42,960 nt of DNA from assembly GCF_001690495.1 (NCBI RefSeq), contig NZ_LZGS01000042.1:1-42960 (forward strand), written 5' to 3'. The stretch comes from Gilliamella sp. App4-10 (lineage in GTDB: Bacteria > Pseudomonadota > Gammaproteobacteria > Enterobacterales > Orbaceae). How positions within the stretch are numbered: position 1 is the stretch's first letter; every line of letters starts with the position of its first letter. Below, one piece after another: positions 8,836-16,170 of this stretch. The position numbers and the translations under genes were made by a program. The notes under the pieces were generated by a model, which was given only the letters and a program-made list of their open reading frames with translations, had not been told where the DNA came from and made no database searches.

Positions 8836-9244
8836 CATTAACATTTTATGCGTATCATTCGGATTAAAAGCTGAAGAGATAACACTTGAATCTTTACAAG
8901 CGACAGAAGGTGCAGTGTTAAATTGTATGGAAAAGCAACTTAATCTTAGAATTTATGGTGAAACATACCGTTTAAAAATTGTTGTTAGTAAAAGAAAAGA
9001 TTTATTTGAAGTATTATCAAACACTGAATACTACAATATACCAATTGGTTATCATGATGAAAATTTAAAATCTGAAACCGTTTTTACTGTTGAAAATAAA
9101 TATTTTATTAAAAATAAAGAAATTATTTCTGCTGTATCTCTTGATTCTATGTATAAAAAAAATGCTAATGATGATTTATCAATTTTATCAGATGCAATAA
9201 GTGAAGCTCATGAAAATCAAAAATGTTTATCATGGGATTTTTAG
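8810..9244 (+). CDS. Putative periplasmic immunity protein to M15 cassette
   Basis: A 144-residue protein with a signal peptide (MKGILYLISINILCVSF, cleavage likely after LKA before EE). AAAGGAG lies about 9 bases ahead of the ATG, inside the end of the toxin frame. The mature protein of roughly 120 residues has only two Cys, near its ends, and no recognised domain. The size, export signal and overlap with an endolysin-like toxin fit a periplasmic inhibitor. The frame is intact although the toxin is frameshifted. Confidence 0.7.
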   Translation: MKGILYLISINILCVSFGLKAEEITLESLQATEGAVLNCMEKQLNLRIYGETYRLKIVVSKRKDLFEVLSNTEYYNIPIGYHDENLKSETVFTVENKYFIKNKEIISAVSLDSMYKKNANDDLSILSDAISEAHENQKCLSWDF

Positions 9245-9326
9245 TGAATCATTAATAATATACGTGATTTGTTGTAAAACTTATCAGATAACAATCAAAC
9301 ATAGAACGAGTAGTGAGCATCAATGA

Positions 9327-9540
9327 AGTTTACTGGAGCATGACGGCTTGATAGCGATAGAGAAGGACAACACAACCTAGGTACAAGTGACGGCACTGGA
9401 TGAGCAAACACTACCGATACACGGTTGGGTGAATATAAAAGACAATGCACAAGCGCATATCAAACGGCGTAGTCCATGGCACTGGCCTGAGTTTGAAACG
9501 ATAGAAGAAAAGGCCTCGATAGGTGAATTATCTGACATGG
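9327..9540 (+). pseudogene. Broken fifth repeat copy, left part
   Basis: The sequence aligns with copy B from its ENDGLIAI region (here EHDGLIAI) to GELSD. A Trp codon of copy B (TGG in NTKWVQV) is TAG here near 9379-9381, a nonsense mutation. The segment ends abruptly at 9540, where the insertion sequence begins. The frame from 9387 is open again until it runs into the insertion sequence. Confidence 0.8.
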
Positions 9541-9543
9541 TAT

Positions 9544-9578
9544 GTCCACACTTTTTAGTACCAAAAAGATAAGGTCAT
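9544..9578 (+). repeat. IS left terminal inverted repeat
   Basis: Pairs with 10482-10516 in inverted orientation, 26 of 35 positions identical by eye. It overlaps the transposase stop codon. Confidence 0.7.
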
Positions 9579-10444
9579 CGATTTCTTTGGTATTCAATCG
9601 GCGAGTGGTCATTTAATGTTGAATGAAGTCGATTATAATTAAACCAATCCACATAGTGATTAAATTCCAATTTAAGTTGCGCCATTGAATCAAAAATAGT
9701 ATTCGACACAAATTCTGTTTTCACTGCTTTAAATGTGCTTTCTGCAATTGCGTTATCATAGGGGCAGCCTTTGCGACTTAACGACCGTGTAATTCCAAAT
9801 GCTGTTAAACATTCATCAATCAAATGATTATCAAACTCTTTTCCTCTATCAGAATGAAACAACTCAATCGTCTGTAAGTTCATTGGAATTTGACTCATAG
9901 CTTGCATGACCAGTGCCGCTGGTTTATGCCTGCCAGCACGTCGTCCCACTATTTCTCGATTACTGATATCAACAATTACGCAAAGGTAGTGCCAACGTTG
10001 TTTAACCCTTACATAGGTTAAATCGGTCACCAATATCTTTTGCGGTTGACCTATATCAAATTCTCGATTAAGTTCATTCCCCACTGGTGATTCATGGCTT
10101 TTTTCTGTCTGAATACAATATTTTTTACAGGTGTATTTCGAAACCCAGCCATTTTTCGCCATGATTCGACCTATTCGGTGTCGAGATACGGTTATGCCTT
10201 GCTTTCTCAGCTCTGCTTGCAGACGCCTTGTACCATAAGCACGATAATTATTATTAAAAATTTTTGCAATGAATGAGCCAGTAGTTTGGTACTGCGTTAT
10301 CCACTTATCTAATGCTGATTTGGTGAGATCATACTCTGCGACGATATCCGCACGTTTTTTACCATTTTGATATAGCATGACCATTTGTTTTTTGAACTCG
10401 TTAGTAAAGCTACGTTTTGCTCTTCGCGATGAATCGATTGTCAT
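9575..10444 (-). CDS. IS3-family transposase, shortened OrfA-OrfB fusion
   Basis: A 289-residue DDE transposase. Residues 1 to about 57 are the helix-turn-helix of an IS3 OrfA (RSFTNEFKKQMVMLYQNGKK, then SALDKWITQY). From about residue 60 it is the OrfB integrase part (YRAYGTRRLQAEL), with the catalytic triad D141 (VTDLTY), D199 (HSDRG) and E235 (NAIAES), the last two separated by 35 residues. A normal IS3 element encodes OrfA of about 100 and OrfB of about 270 to 290 residues joined by programmed frameshifting. Here the leucine-zipper end of OrfA and the first part of OrfB are missing and the rest is joined in frame. The catalytic core is complete, but loss of the dimerisation region makes independent activity doubtful. 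Confidence 0.88.
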   Translation of the reverse strand: MTIDSSRRAKRSFTNEFKKQMVMLYQNGKKRADIVAEYDLTKSALDKWITQYQTTGSFIAKIFNNNYRAYGTRRLQAELRKQGITVSRHRIGRIMAKNGWVSKYTCKKYCIQTEKSHESPVGNELNREFDIGQPQKILVTDLTYVRVKQRWHYLCVIVDISNREIVGRRAGRHKPAALVMQAMSQIPMNLQTIELFHSDRGKEFDNHLIDECLTAFGITRSLSRKGCPYDNAIAESTFKAVKTEFVSNTIFDSMAQLKLEFNHYVDWFNYNRLHSTLNDHSPIEYQRNR

Positions 10445-10481
10445 TGTTGTTACCTTCTTTTATTTTTAGTTTATCATAACA

Positions 10482-10516
10482 ATGACCTTATAAAACTGGT
10501 ACTAATTAGTGTAGCC
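10482..10516 (-). repeat. IS right terminal inverted repeat
   Basis: The inverted partner of 9544-9578. It lies upstream of the transposase start. Confidence 0.7.
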
Positions 10517-10523
10517 GATCCAT

Positions 10524-10952
10524 TACGCAGAAGCTGGACGGCGGAGTTAATAGGGCATTTACTGGTGAAATATGAAAGCGAATGGTATGCCGATGAAGCG
10601 TTAAGCAAATGGAACGAAATTGATGAGCTATTTGAAGAAGAAAAACAACAACAAAAAGCACTTATTGAGGCGGGGTTAGATAAACTCGGTATTACCCAGC
10701 CTTGCCTACGTGATTTTGCCCTGCAACAAGTGGACAAGGCGCATGAACATGTTGCTGATAATTCATTATCCGAATATGATGCTTTATTACTGATCATAGA
10801 TGATTATAATCGGCAAAAACAGTCTCTAATCACTCTATTATCCGATGCTGTCGCCCAAAAAAGCCTTAGCAGAGCAATTTAAAAATCAGTATGAATATAT
10901 CAATGTCAATGGTTATTCGATTGGTGATATCTTTAGTGGCAAAATGAATTAA
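10524..10952 (+). pseudogene. Broken fifth repeat copy, right part with a different tail
   Basis: Positions 10524 to about 10735 match the common segment (RRSWTAELIGHLL to YLRDFAL, here CLRDFAL). Unlike all other copies the sequence then changes to QQVDKAHEHVADNSLSEYD and DDYNRQKQSLITLL instead of the KSNWQLEKAQ block. The frame stops at 10880-10882, but an extra A in the run near 10855-10862 appears responsible: one base out of register it continues as ALAEQFKNQYEYINVNGYSI and ends GDIFSGKMN at 10950-10952. No enzymatic motif is visible in this tail. Confidence 0.7.
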
Positions 10953-10966
10953 CAACGAGGTTTATA

Positions 10967-11101
10967 ATGAATAAATATTTTCAAATTATTACCGATAAAA
11001 TTACCGAACTGCAAGTGATTGATACCAATTTATCTTTATTTGGCAAGGCTGCTTTGCGTGCTTACCATTATTGTGACAAAAAAAGGAGAGTAACCGAATA
11101 A
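10967..11101 (+). CDS. Short hypothetical protein, probably truncated
   Basis: A 44-residue frame starting MNKYFQIITDKITELQV. A GAGG motif lies 8 bases before its ATG, and it begins 14 bases after the repaired end of the fifth cassette, the position an immunity gene would take. It has no signal peptide. Following DNA looks like decayed coding sequence, so this may be the remaining start of a longer gene. Confidence 0.4.
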   Translation: MNKYFQIITDKITELQVIDTNLSLFGKAALRAYHYCDKKRRVTE

Positions 11102-11602
11102 TAGTTGATGATTTATTACTCTGAAAGGCTTTATTAGGCGCTAAACAATATAAATAGTAACCAATTGGATATAAATGATATTTTTGTCAATATTTGTACT
11201 AATGACGAATTTTTACAGAGTTTCTTTTAGGAGCTTTTGAAATTTTATTATAAATATAAATCAATTATACTATTTATTGTATAATTACAAGGAATGTTGT
11301 TTTAGATAGTGTTATTGATCTTGGAATGATGCAAAATTGTGTAATAATTTAGAAGGTGAATTAGACAATAGTATTGATGGTGTGTTTGCCTATTTTTTAT
11401 TATCATAAATAGTGAAAAAAGATTTTAATAAATTGATTTTAAAGGATATATAAGTAATTGTTTATCACTAGCTCAACACCAATGATTTTTAAAGATCACA
11501 GCTATATAACGCTATATTTTATTGCGTATTTTAATATTTGCCTTTATATTATTGCCAATAATCTTATTCTAGTTTTACTCTAATCATTTATAAGCACAAT
11601 TT
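11102..11602. other. Intergenic region with decayed coding sequence
   Basis: No intact gene. Short open stretches broken by stops, for example DINDIFVNICTNDEFLQSFF near 11171-11230, suggest an eroded gene, perhaps the continuation of the short frame before it. The last 150 bases are very AT-rich and probably hold the promoter of the efflux operon, but I cannot place -35 and -10 boxes with confidence. Confidence 0.5.
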
Positions 11603-12580
11603 ATGCATAAAAAACGTCTTTCTTTGATTGTAGCGATCATTGCTGTTATTGCTATGGTTATTATTATCTATCTTGCGAACCAGCAGAGCACCATTATATT
11701 ACAAGGTGAAGTTGAATCTAGCCGTGTTGATGTTGCAGCTAGAGTGCAGGGGCGAGTGGTTCAATTTAATTATGATGTTGGAGATAATGTTAAACAAGGT
11801 GATGAGCTTCTTACCCTTTCAAATCCAGCATTATTAGCGCAGCTTGCAACGGCAGAAGCGCAATTAAAAGTGACAATGGCGAGCCGTGATAATACTTATA
11901 GTACTAGGCCAGAAACCATTGATGTGCAAAAGGCACAGTTAGATAAAGCGAATTCAGATTTAGTTTTAGCACAAACAAGCTATGAACGAATTAATCGTTT
12001 AGCTAAAAATGGAACGGTTTCAAAGCAAAGTTATGATGAATCTTTTAATCAATACCAAGCGGCGATTAAGGCCTATGAAGCTGCTAAAGCTAATTTAGAA
12101 TTAGCTGAAAATGGTAGTAGTGTAGAGCAGAAAAAATTAGCCGATGCGCAGGTGGAACAGTCAGAAGCGGCGTTGTTACAAGTAAAAGCGGATATAAATG
12201 AATTAACTTTAGTTTCCCCTATTAGTGGTCAAATTACAACTCGAGTAGCCGAAACAGGACAACTGTATAGTCCAGGCACGCCACTTTATTCTATTATAGA
12301 TTTAAATGATATTTGGTTTACTTTTAATCTTCGTGAAGATTTGCTAGGAAATCTTAAAGTCGGTGATACGTTTCAAGTTAAAGTGCCGGCATTAAATAAT
12401 CAAGTTATTGATGTAAAAGTCACCGTATTAAATGCCTTAGGTCAATATGCAAATTGGCAAGCGACTAAAGCGACGGGTGACTTTGACTTAAAAACTTTTG
12501 AAATGCGTGCTAAACCAATTAATAAGGTGACTGGTCTTCGTCCAGGGATGAGTGTTACCACAAAGTGGCAATCTCACTAA
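11603..12580 (+). CDS. HlyD-family membrane fusion (periplasmic adaptor) protein
   Basis: A 325-residue inner-membrane-anchored adaptor for an export system. One transmembrane helix spans about residues 6-24. A split biotinyl-lipoyl domain (DVAARVQGRVVQFNYDVGDNV and later ELTLVSPISGQIT) flanks a long alpha-helical coiled-coil hairpin (about residues 78-195, rich in Ala, Gln and Lys). A beta-barrel domain follows (LNDIWFTFNLREDLL), ending RPGMSVTTKW. Size and layout match the YhiI/YbhG/EmrA type. It is the first gene of a three-gene operon with two ABC-2-type permeases. It should link them to an outer-membrane channel of the TolC type, none of which is encoded here. The substrate is unknown. 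Confidence 0.9.
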   Translation: MHKKRLSLIVAIIAVIAMVIIIYLANQQSTIILQGEVESSRVDVAARVQGRVVQFNYDVGDNVKQGDELLTLSNPALLAQLATAEAQLKVTMASRDNTYSTRPETIDVQKAQLDKANSDLVLAQTSYERINRLAKNGTVSKQSYDESFNQYQAAIKAYEAAKANLELAENGSSVEQKKLADAQVEQSEAALLQVKADINELTLVSPISGQITTRVAETGQLYSPGTPLYSIIDLNDIWFTFNLREDLLGNLKVGDTFQVKVPALNNQVIDVKVTVLNALGQYANWQATKATGDFDLKTFEMRAKPINKVTGLRPGMSVTTKWQSH

Positions 12581-12622
12581 CATAAATAATATGGAGATTA
12601 TACACAAAAGGAAAGGGCACTG

Positions 12623-13783
12623 ATGTCTCACTCGCTATTAGAAGTGATTAGATGGGAACTTCGTAAATTAATTAAACAACGTTTTTTGTTTTTATTAGTT
12701 TTCATCTATCCTTTATTATTCATTTTTTTATTTCTTTATATGTATCATGCTGGCGTAATTACCCAGATACCTATTGCTGTTGTTGATCAAGATACAACCA
12801 AATCATCGCGTACATTAATTCAACAAGTGGCAGCTTCACCACAGCTACAAGTCGCTGAACGTTATCAAGATCTTTCGTCAGCCAAACATGCGTTGATCAA
12901 GGGGGAAGTTTATGCCGTGCTTTTTATTCAACCAGAATTTGAAAAAGATCTTATCGCAGGGCATCAACCAGAAGTGGTCGCTTTTTATAATAATCAGTAT
13001 ATGTCGGCGGGAACGATTATTTTTCGGGCGATGAGCTCTGCATTGAAAACAGCTAATAGCCAAATAGTACTGCAAGGATTATTAGAAAAAGGAATGGCTT
13101 CACCGGTAGCACAAAGTCAAATGCAAACGATTCCAGCTAGTTTACATCCTTTATATAATCCTACATTAAATTATCTTTATACCTTAATTAATGGTTTAAT
13201 CCCCACGATTTTGCAGATCATTATTATGATGGCATTGGTTACCAGTGTCACTCGAGATCGCTTTGCTGCAACGAGCTATCAGCAAATCTTACAACTCGCT
13301 AATCATAATATTTTTATCTTTTTATTAGGGCGTATTCTTCCATATGTTCTCTATTTTGTATTTTGTCTGATTTTATTTGATACAGTTTTAATCGCTTATT
13401 TTAATTTACCATTAAATGGGCATTTTATATTGCTGATGCTTGGTGGTATCGGGTTTACACTGACTTCTTGTTTGTACGGAATTTTTTTTGGTTTAACTGG
13501 CTCAACCCTAGCACAAGCTTATGGCAGTGCAAGCTTAGTCGCTTCTCCTAGTTTTGGATTTACTGGGCTGATTTTTCCTCGTCTTGCAATGAATACTTTT
13601 GCTTATATTTGGGGCGCTTTATTGCCTGTGACATGGTATATACAGATTCGTCTTGATCAAACATTGCGATCACCAAATATGATGACTTCGTTAGAACCCT
13701 TTGTTTATTTATTGATCCAGTTTAGCGTTATGGCATTACTTATTACTCTTCATTTACGAAAAATCCGTAGGCGGTTAATATGA
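12623..13783 (+). CDS. ABC-2-type transport permease
   Basis: A 386-residue membrane protein of the ABC2_membrane_3/YhhJ-YbhR type. One transmembrane helix lies at about residues 20-42. A large periplasmic loop of about 140 residues begins IPIAVVDQDTTKSSRTLIQQ, and five or so helices fill the C-terminal half. A ribosome binding site (GGAAAGGG) precedes the ATG. The last four bases, ATGA, overlap the next permease gene, so the two are translationally coupled and probably form a heterodimer. No nucleotide-binding domain is present in this protein or in the operon. Confidence 0.88.
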   Translation: MSHSLLEVIRWELRKLIKQRFLFLLVFIYPLLFIFLFLYMYHAGVITQIPIAVVDQDTTKSSRTLIQQVAASPQLQVAERYQDLSSAKHALIKGEVYAVLFIQPEFEKDLIAGHQPEVVAFYNNQYMSAGTIIFRAMSSALKTANSQIVLQGLLEKGMASPVAQSQMQTIPASLHPLYNPTLNYLYTLINGLIPTILQIIIMMALVTSVTRDRFAATSYQQILQLANHNIFIFLLGRILPYVLYFVFCLILFDTVLIAYFNLPLNGHFILLMLGGIGFTLTSCLYGIFFGLTGSTLAQAYGSASLVASPSFGFTGLIFPRLAMNTFAYIWGALLPVTWYIQIRLDQTLRSPNMMTSLEPFVYLLIQFSVMALLITLHLRKIRRRLI

Positions 13784-14970
13784 TTAAATCTTTATTATTA
13801 ATTTCCTATGAAGAACTAAAACGTATTTTCCAAAATAAAGCGATAGCCAGCGTCATGTTTGTGGGAATTTTTATCTATTTCTTCTTTTATCCACAGCCTT
13901 ATTTACATGAAGCGATACGAGATGTTCCTATCGCTGTTATTGACCAAGATAATACCAACTATAGCCGAGAGTTAGTCAGGCAAATTGATGCCAATAAATC
14001 CATTAACATAAACTTACATATTGCGGATTTACAGACAGCTAAAAAATTGATTGAAGAGCGTAAAATCTATGGGGTAGTGCTGATACCCTATCGTTTTCAA
14101 CAACATATTTTAGAGGGCAAAACGAGTCCTATATCATATTATGGTGATGCGAGCTATATTTTAATTTACAGTAACGTTGCCACCGCAGTTAACACTGTTG
14201 CTAGCAATTTTGGCGCTAAAATTTCCATTTCGCGAAAAATAGCGCAAGGCGTTGATCCAGCTGTAGCAACCAATAGTGTTTCACCGTTTAATAGTCAGTT
14301 GATAAGTTTATTTAATCCTCAATCAGGCTATGCAACCTATGTTATTCCTGCCGCCTTTATTTTGATCTTATATCAAACACTACTTATTGGTAGCACCTTA
14401 TGTCGTTTATTTAGCAAAAATTCTGATTTTGAAAGAGATGTTATTCATCAACAGAATAATGCTGCATATTCTGCATTATTATTACTAATTGGTAAATTAT
14501 TGACTTATTTAGTACTCTATTTAATCTATTTTATTATTTATACCGTATTTGCGAATTATTGGTATGATTTACCACGCCTAAGTCATCTTGTTGTTTCGTT
14601 GTCGTTTATTATTCCTTTTATTTTTTCTACGGCATTATTAGGTAAAGTTATATCACATTTTGTCCATACGGTGAGTGATGTGTTTTGCTTAATTATACCG
14701 TCAAGTATGGTGATATTTTTTGTTACAGGGCTTTCTTGGCCAAAAGAATTAATGCCTCCTTTGTTTCACTTGATTGGCGATATATTCCCAGCGGTACCTG
14801 CTATAGTAGGTTCGGTAAAAATTAATCAAATGGGAGCCCGCTTTTCTGAATTTAGTCCACAATATTGGCATTTATGGATATTAACGATTATCTATTTTGG
14901 TATTGCATTCATTCTTGAGAAACGCGACATTCAAAAGGCAACGTCTGCACATGTTAATGTAGCAAATTAA
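13780..14970 (+). CDS. ABC-2-type transport permease
   Basis: A 396-residue paralogue of the preceding permease with the same layout: an N-terminal helix at about residues 21-38, a periplasmic loop starting VPIAVIDQDNTNYSRELVRQ, and a C-terminal block of membrane helices. It starts inside the stop of the upstream gene (ATGA overlap). With the HlyD-type adaptor it forms an efflux module resembling yhiI-rbbA-yhhJ, but the ATPase partner is missing from the window. Either an ATPase is encoded elsewhere or the complex works without one. Confidence 0.88.
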   Translation: MIKSLLLISYEELKRIFQNKAIASVMFVGIFIYFFFYPQPYLHEAIRDVPIAVIDQDNTNYSRELVRQIDANKSININLHIADLQTAKKLIEERKIYGVVLIPYRFQQHILEGKTSPISYYGDASYILIYSNVATAVNTVASNFGAKISISRKIAQGVDPAVATNSVSPFNSQLISLFNPQSGYATYVIPAAFILILYQTLLIGSTLCRLFSKNSDFERDVIHQQNNAAYSALLLLIGKLLTYLVLYLIYFIIYTVFANYWYDLPRLSHLVVSLSFIIPFIFSTALLGKVISHFVHTVSDVFCLIIPSSMVIFFVTGLSWPKELMPPLFHLIGDIFPAVPAIVGSVKINQMGARFSEFSPQYWHLWILTIIYFGIAFILEKRDIQKATSAHVNVAN

Positions 14971-15190
14971 AATAGGGTTGTTATATTTATCATAACTAAT
15001 TGAACTTAAAATAGGATTGTTTCAACGTCAATTGTTAGGCTGGCCATTGTTATTGTATTGGTTTATCCCGATTGATCTTTTAGCTTTATGATAAAATCTA
15101 ATCATTTAAATTAAATAGTGTCAATTATCTATAAATTCAAATATAAAATTTCATTCTTTGCCTTGAAGGCTGATGTGTATCACTATATTA

Positions 15191-15220
15191 TAGTCGGTCG
15201 ACTAAAACTTAGTTAACTAA
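15191..15220. promoter_or_regulatory. Two adjacent palindromes upstream of queH
   Basis: TAGTCGGTCGACTA at 15191-15204 is a perfect inverted repeat with a two-base centre. TTAGTTAACTAA at 15209-15220 is a perfect 12-base palindrome. They lie 43 to 72 bases before the queH start, where an operator would be expected. The first has the form of a TetR-family operator, but no regulator gene is adjacent. The rest of the 14971-15262 gap is AT-rich with no gene. Confidence 0.4.
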
Positions 15221-15262
15221 AACAAGAAAATAGAAAACAAAATTAAATATAAATGAGTTCCC

Positions 15263-15982
15263 ATGTTAATCAATGCTAAAAATATTCTTGAAAAATTAAA
15301 TCCACATAATAAAGTAAATTATGATTCTGTATTAAAAGAGGTGATTGCTAATTGGCAAGCAGAATCAGTGCGACCAAAGTTATTAATTCATAGCTGCTGT
15401 GCCCCATGTAGTACTTATGTTCTTGAATATTTGGCTCAATATGCCGATATTACGATTTATTTTGCTAATTCTAATATTCATCCTCGAGTTGAATATGAAT
15501 ATCGTAGTGTGGTACAGCAAAAATTTATTGCTGATTTTAATCGAAAAACGGGGCATAACGTGCAATTTTTAGAGGCGCCATATCAACCAGCAGAATTTAT
15601 CAAGCAGGTCGGTCATTTGCGTGATGCGCCAGAAGGTGGTGAACGTTGTCATATTTGTTACAAAATGCGATTAGACTTAGCAGCAATTAAAGCACAGGAA
15701 TTGGGTTTTGATTATTTTGCGAGTGCGCTAACCCTTAGCCCCAAAAAAAATAGCCAAAAAATTAACGAGTTAGGTTTTGAAATTCAAGAGCTCTTCTCAG
15801 TAAATTATCTGCCTTCTGATTTTAAAAAGAATAATGGTTATAAACGTTCGATTGAGCTTTGTAAAGAGTACGATGTGTATCGTCAATGTTATTGTGGCTG
15901 TATTTTTGCGGCTAAAGCACAAGGTGTTGATTTGAAAAATGTGATTGCTATAGCTAAGCAAGGATTAGAGAAAGGTCTTTAA
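15263..15982 (+). CDS. queH: Epoxyqueuosine reductase QueH
   Basis: QueH (formerly DUF208) reduces epoxyqueuosine to queuosine in the wobble base of certain tRNAs, in place of the unrelated QueG. All expected Cys clusters are present: HSCCAPC at residues 43-49, ERCHIC with C129 and C132, and YRQCYCGC with C209, C211 and C213. These carry an iron-sulfur cluster and a second metal in known QueH. The length of 239 residues is normal. The ATG has only a weak GAG ahead of it. It stands alone between the efflux operon and a truncated activator-ATPase gene; two palindromes in its upstream region may be an operator. Confidence in function is high. Confidence 0.93.
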   Translation: MLINAKNILEKLNPHNKVNYDSVLKEVIANWQAESVRPKLLIHSCCAPCSTYVLEYLAQYADITIYFANSNIHPRVEYEYRSVVQQKFIADFNRKTGHNVQFLEAPYQPAEFIKQVGHLRDAPEGGERCHICYKMRLDLAAIKAQELGFDYFASALTLSPKKNSQKINELGFEIQELFSVNYLPSDFKKNNGYKRSIELCKEYDVYRQCYCGCIFAAKAQGVDLKNVIAIAKQGLEKGL

Positions 15983-16170
15983 GTCTTGAAGTATTTGAGA
16001 CATTTAATCATAGAAAATATACTGAAAGGTATTATTTTCTGAGACTTTTTGACAAATCTTGCTATCTGTAATAGAGATGTTTTTTTAAACAAAGCTATTA
16101 AAAAATTTAAATATTTGGCTATAATATTTTTTAAATAGTTAACTATACTCTTGCAAAGTGTGAGTTTGTT

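Larger units (their letters stand above)
9544..10516 (-). mobile_element. IS3-family insertion sequence, internally deleted
   Basis: A roughly 970-base element with imperfect terminal inverted repeats, 9544-9578 and 10482-10516, matching at 26 of 35 positions by eye; the best shared blocks are TTAGTACCA and ATAAGGTCAT. It contains one transposase gene on the minus strand. I see no target duplication. About 150 bases of the interrupted repeat (from after GELSD to before RRSWTAEL) are missing at the insertion point, so a deletion accompanied or followed insertion. Exact outer ends are uncertain by a few bases. Confidence 0.8.

Noticed and set aside
9530-10530. Target-site duplication around the IS
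   Set aside because: Flanking bases do not match, and the host repeat is deleted on one side.
1-11101. CRISPR array or simple tandem repeat
   Set aside because: The repeat units are long coding segments with kilobase-sized unique inserts; no short regularly spaced repeats are seen anywhere in the window.
1-11101. Rhs or CdiA orphan toxin array
   Set aside because: No YD repeats, no DPxGL-type Rhs junction and no VENN motif are present. The similarity is in layout only.
16000-16060. Terminator after queH
   Set aside because: AGAAAATA and TATTTTCT could pair, but the stem is nearly all A-T and the following T-run is short, so support is too weak to list.
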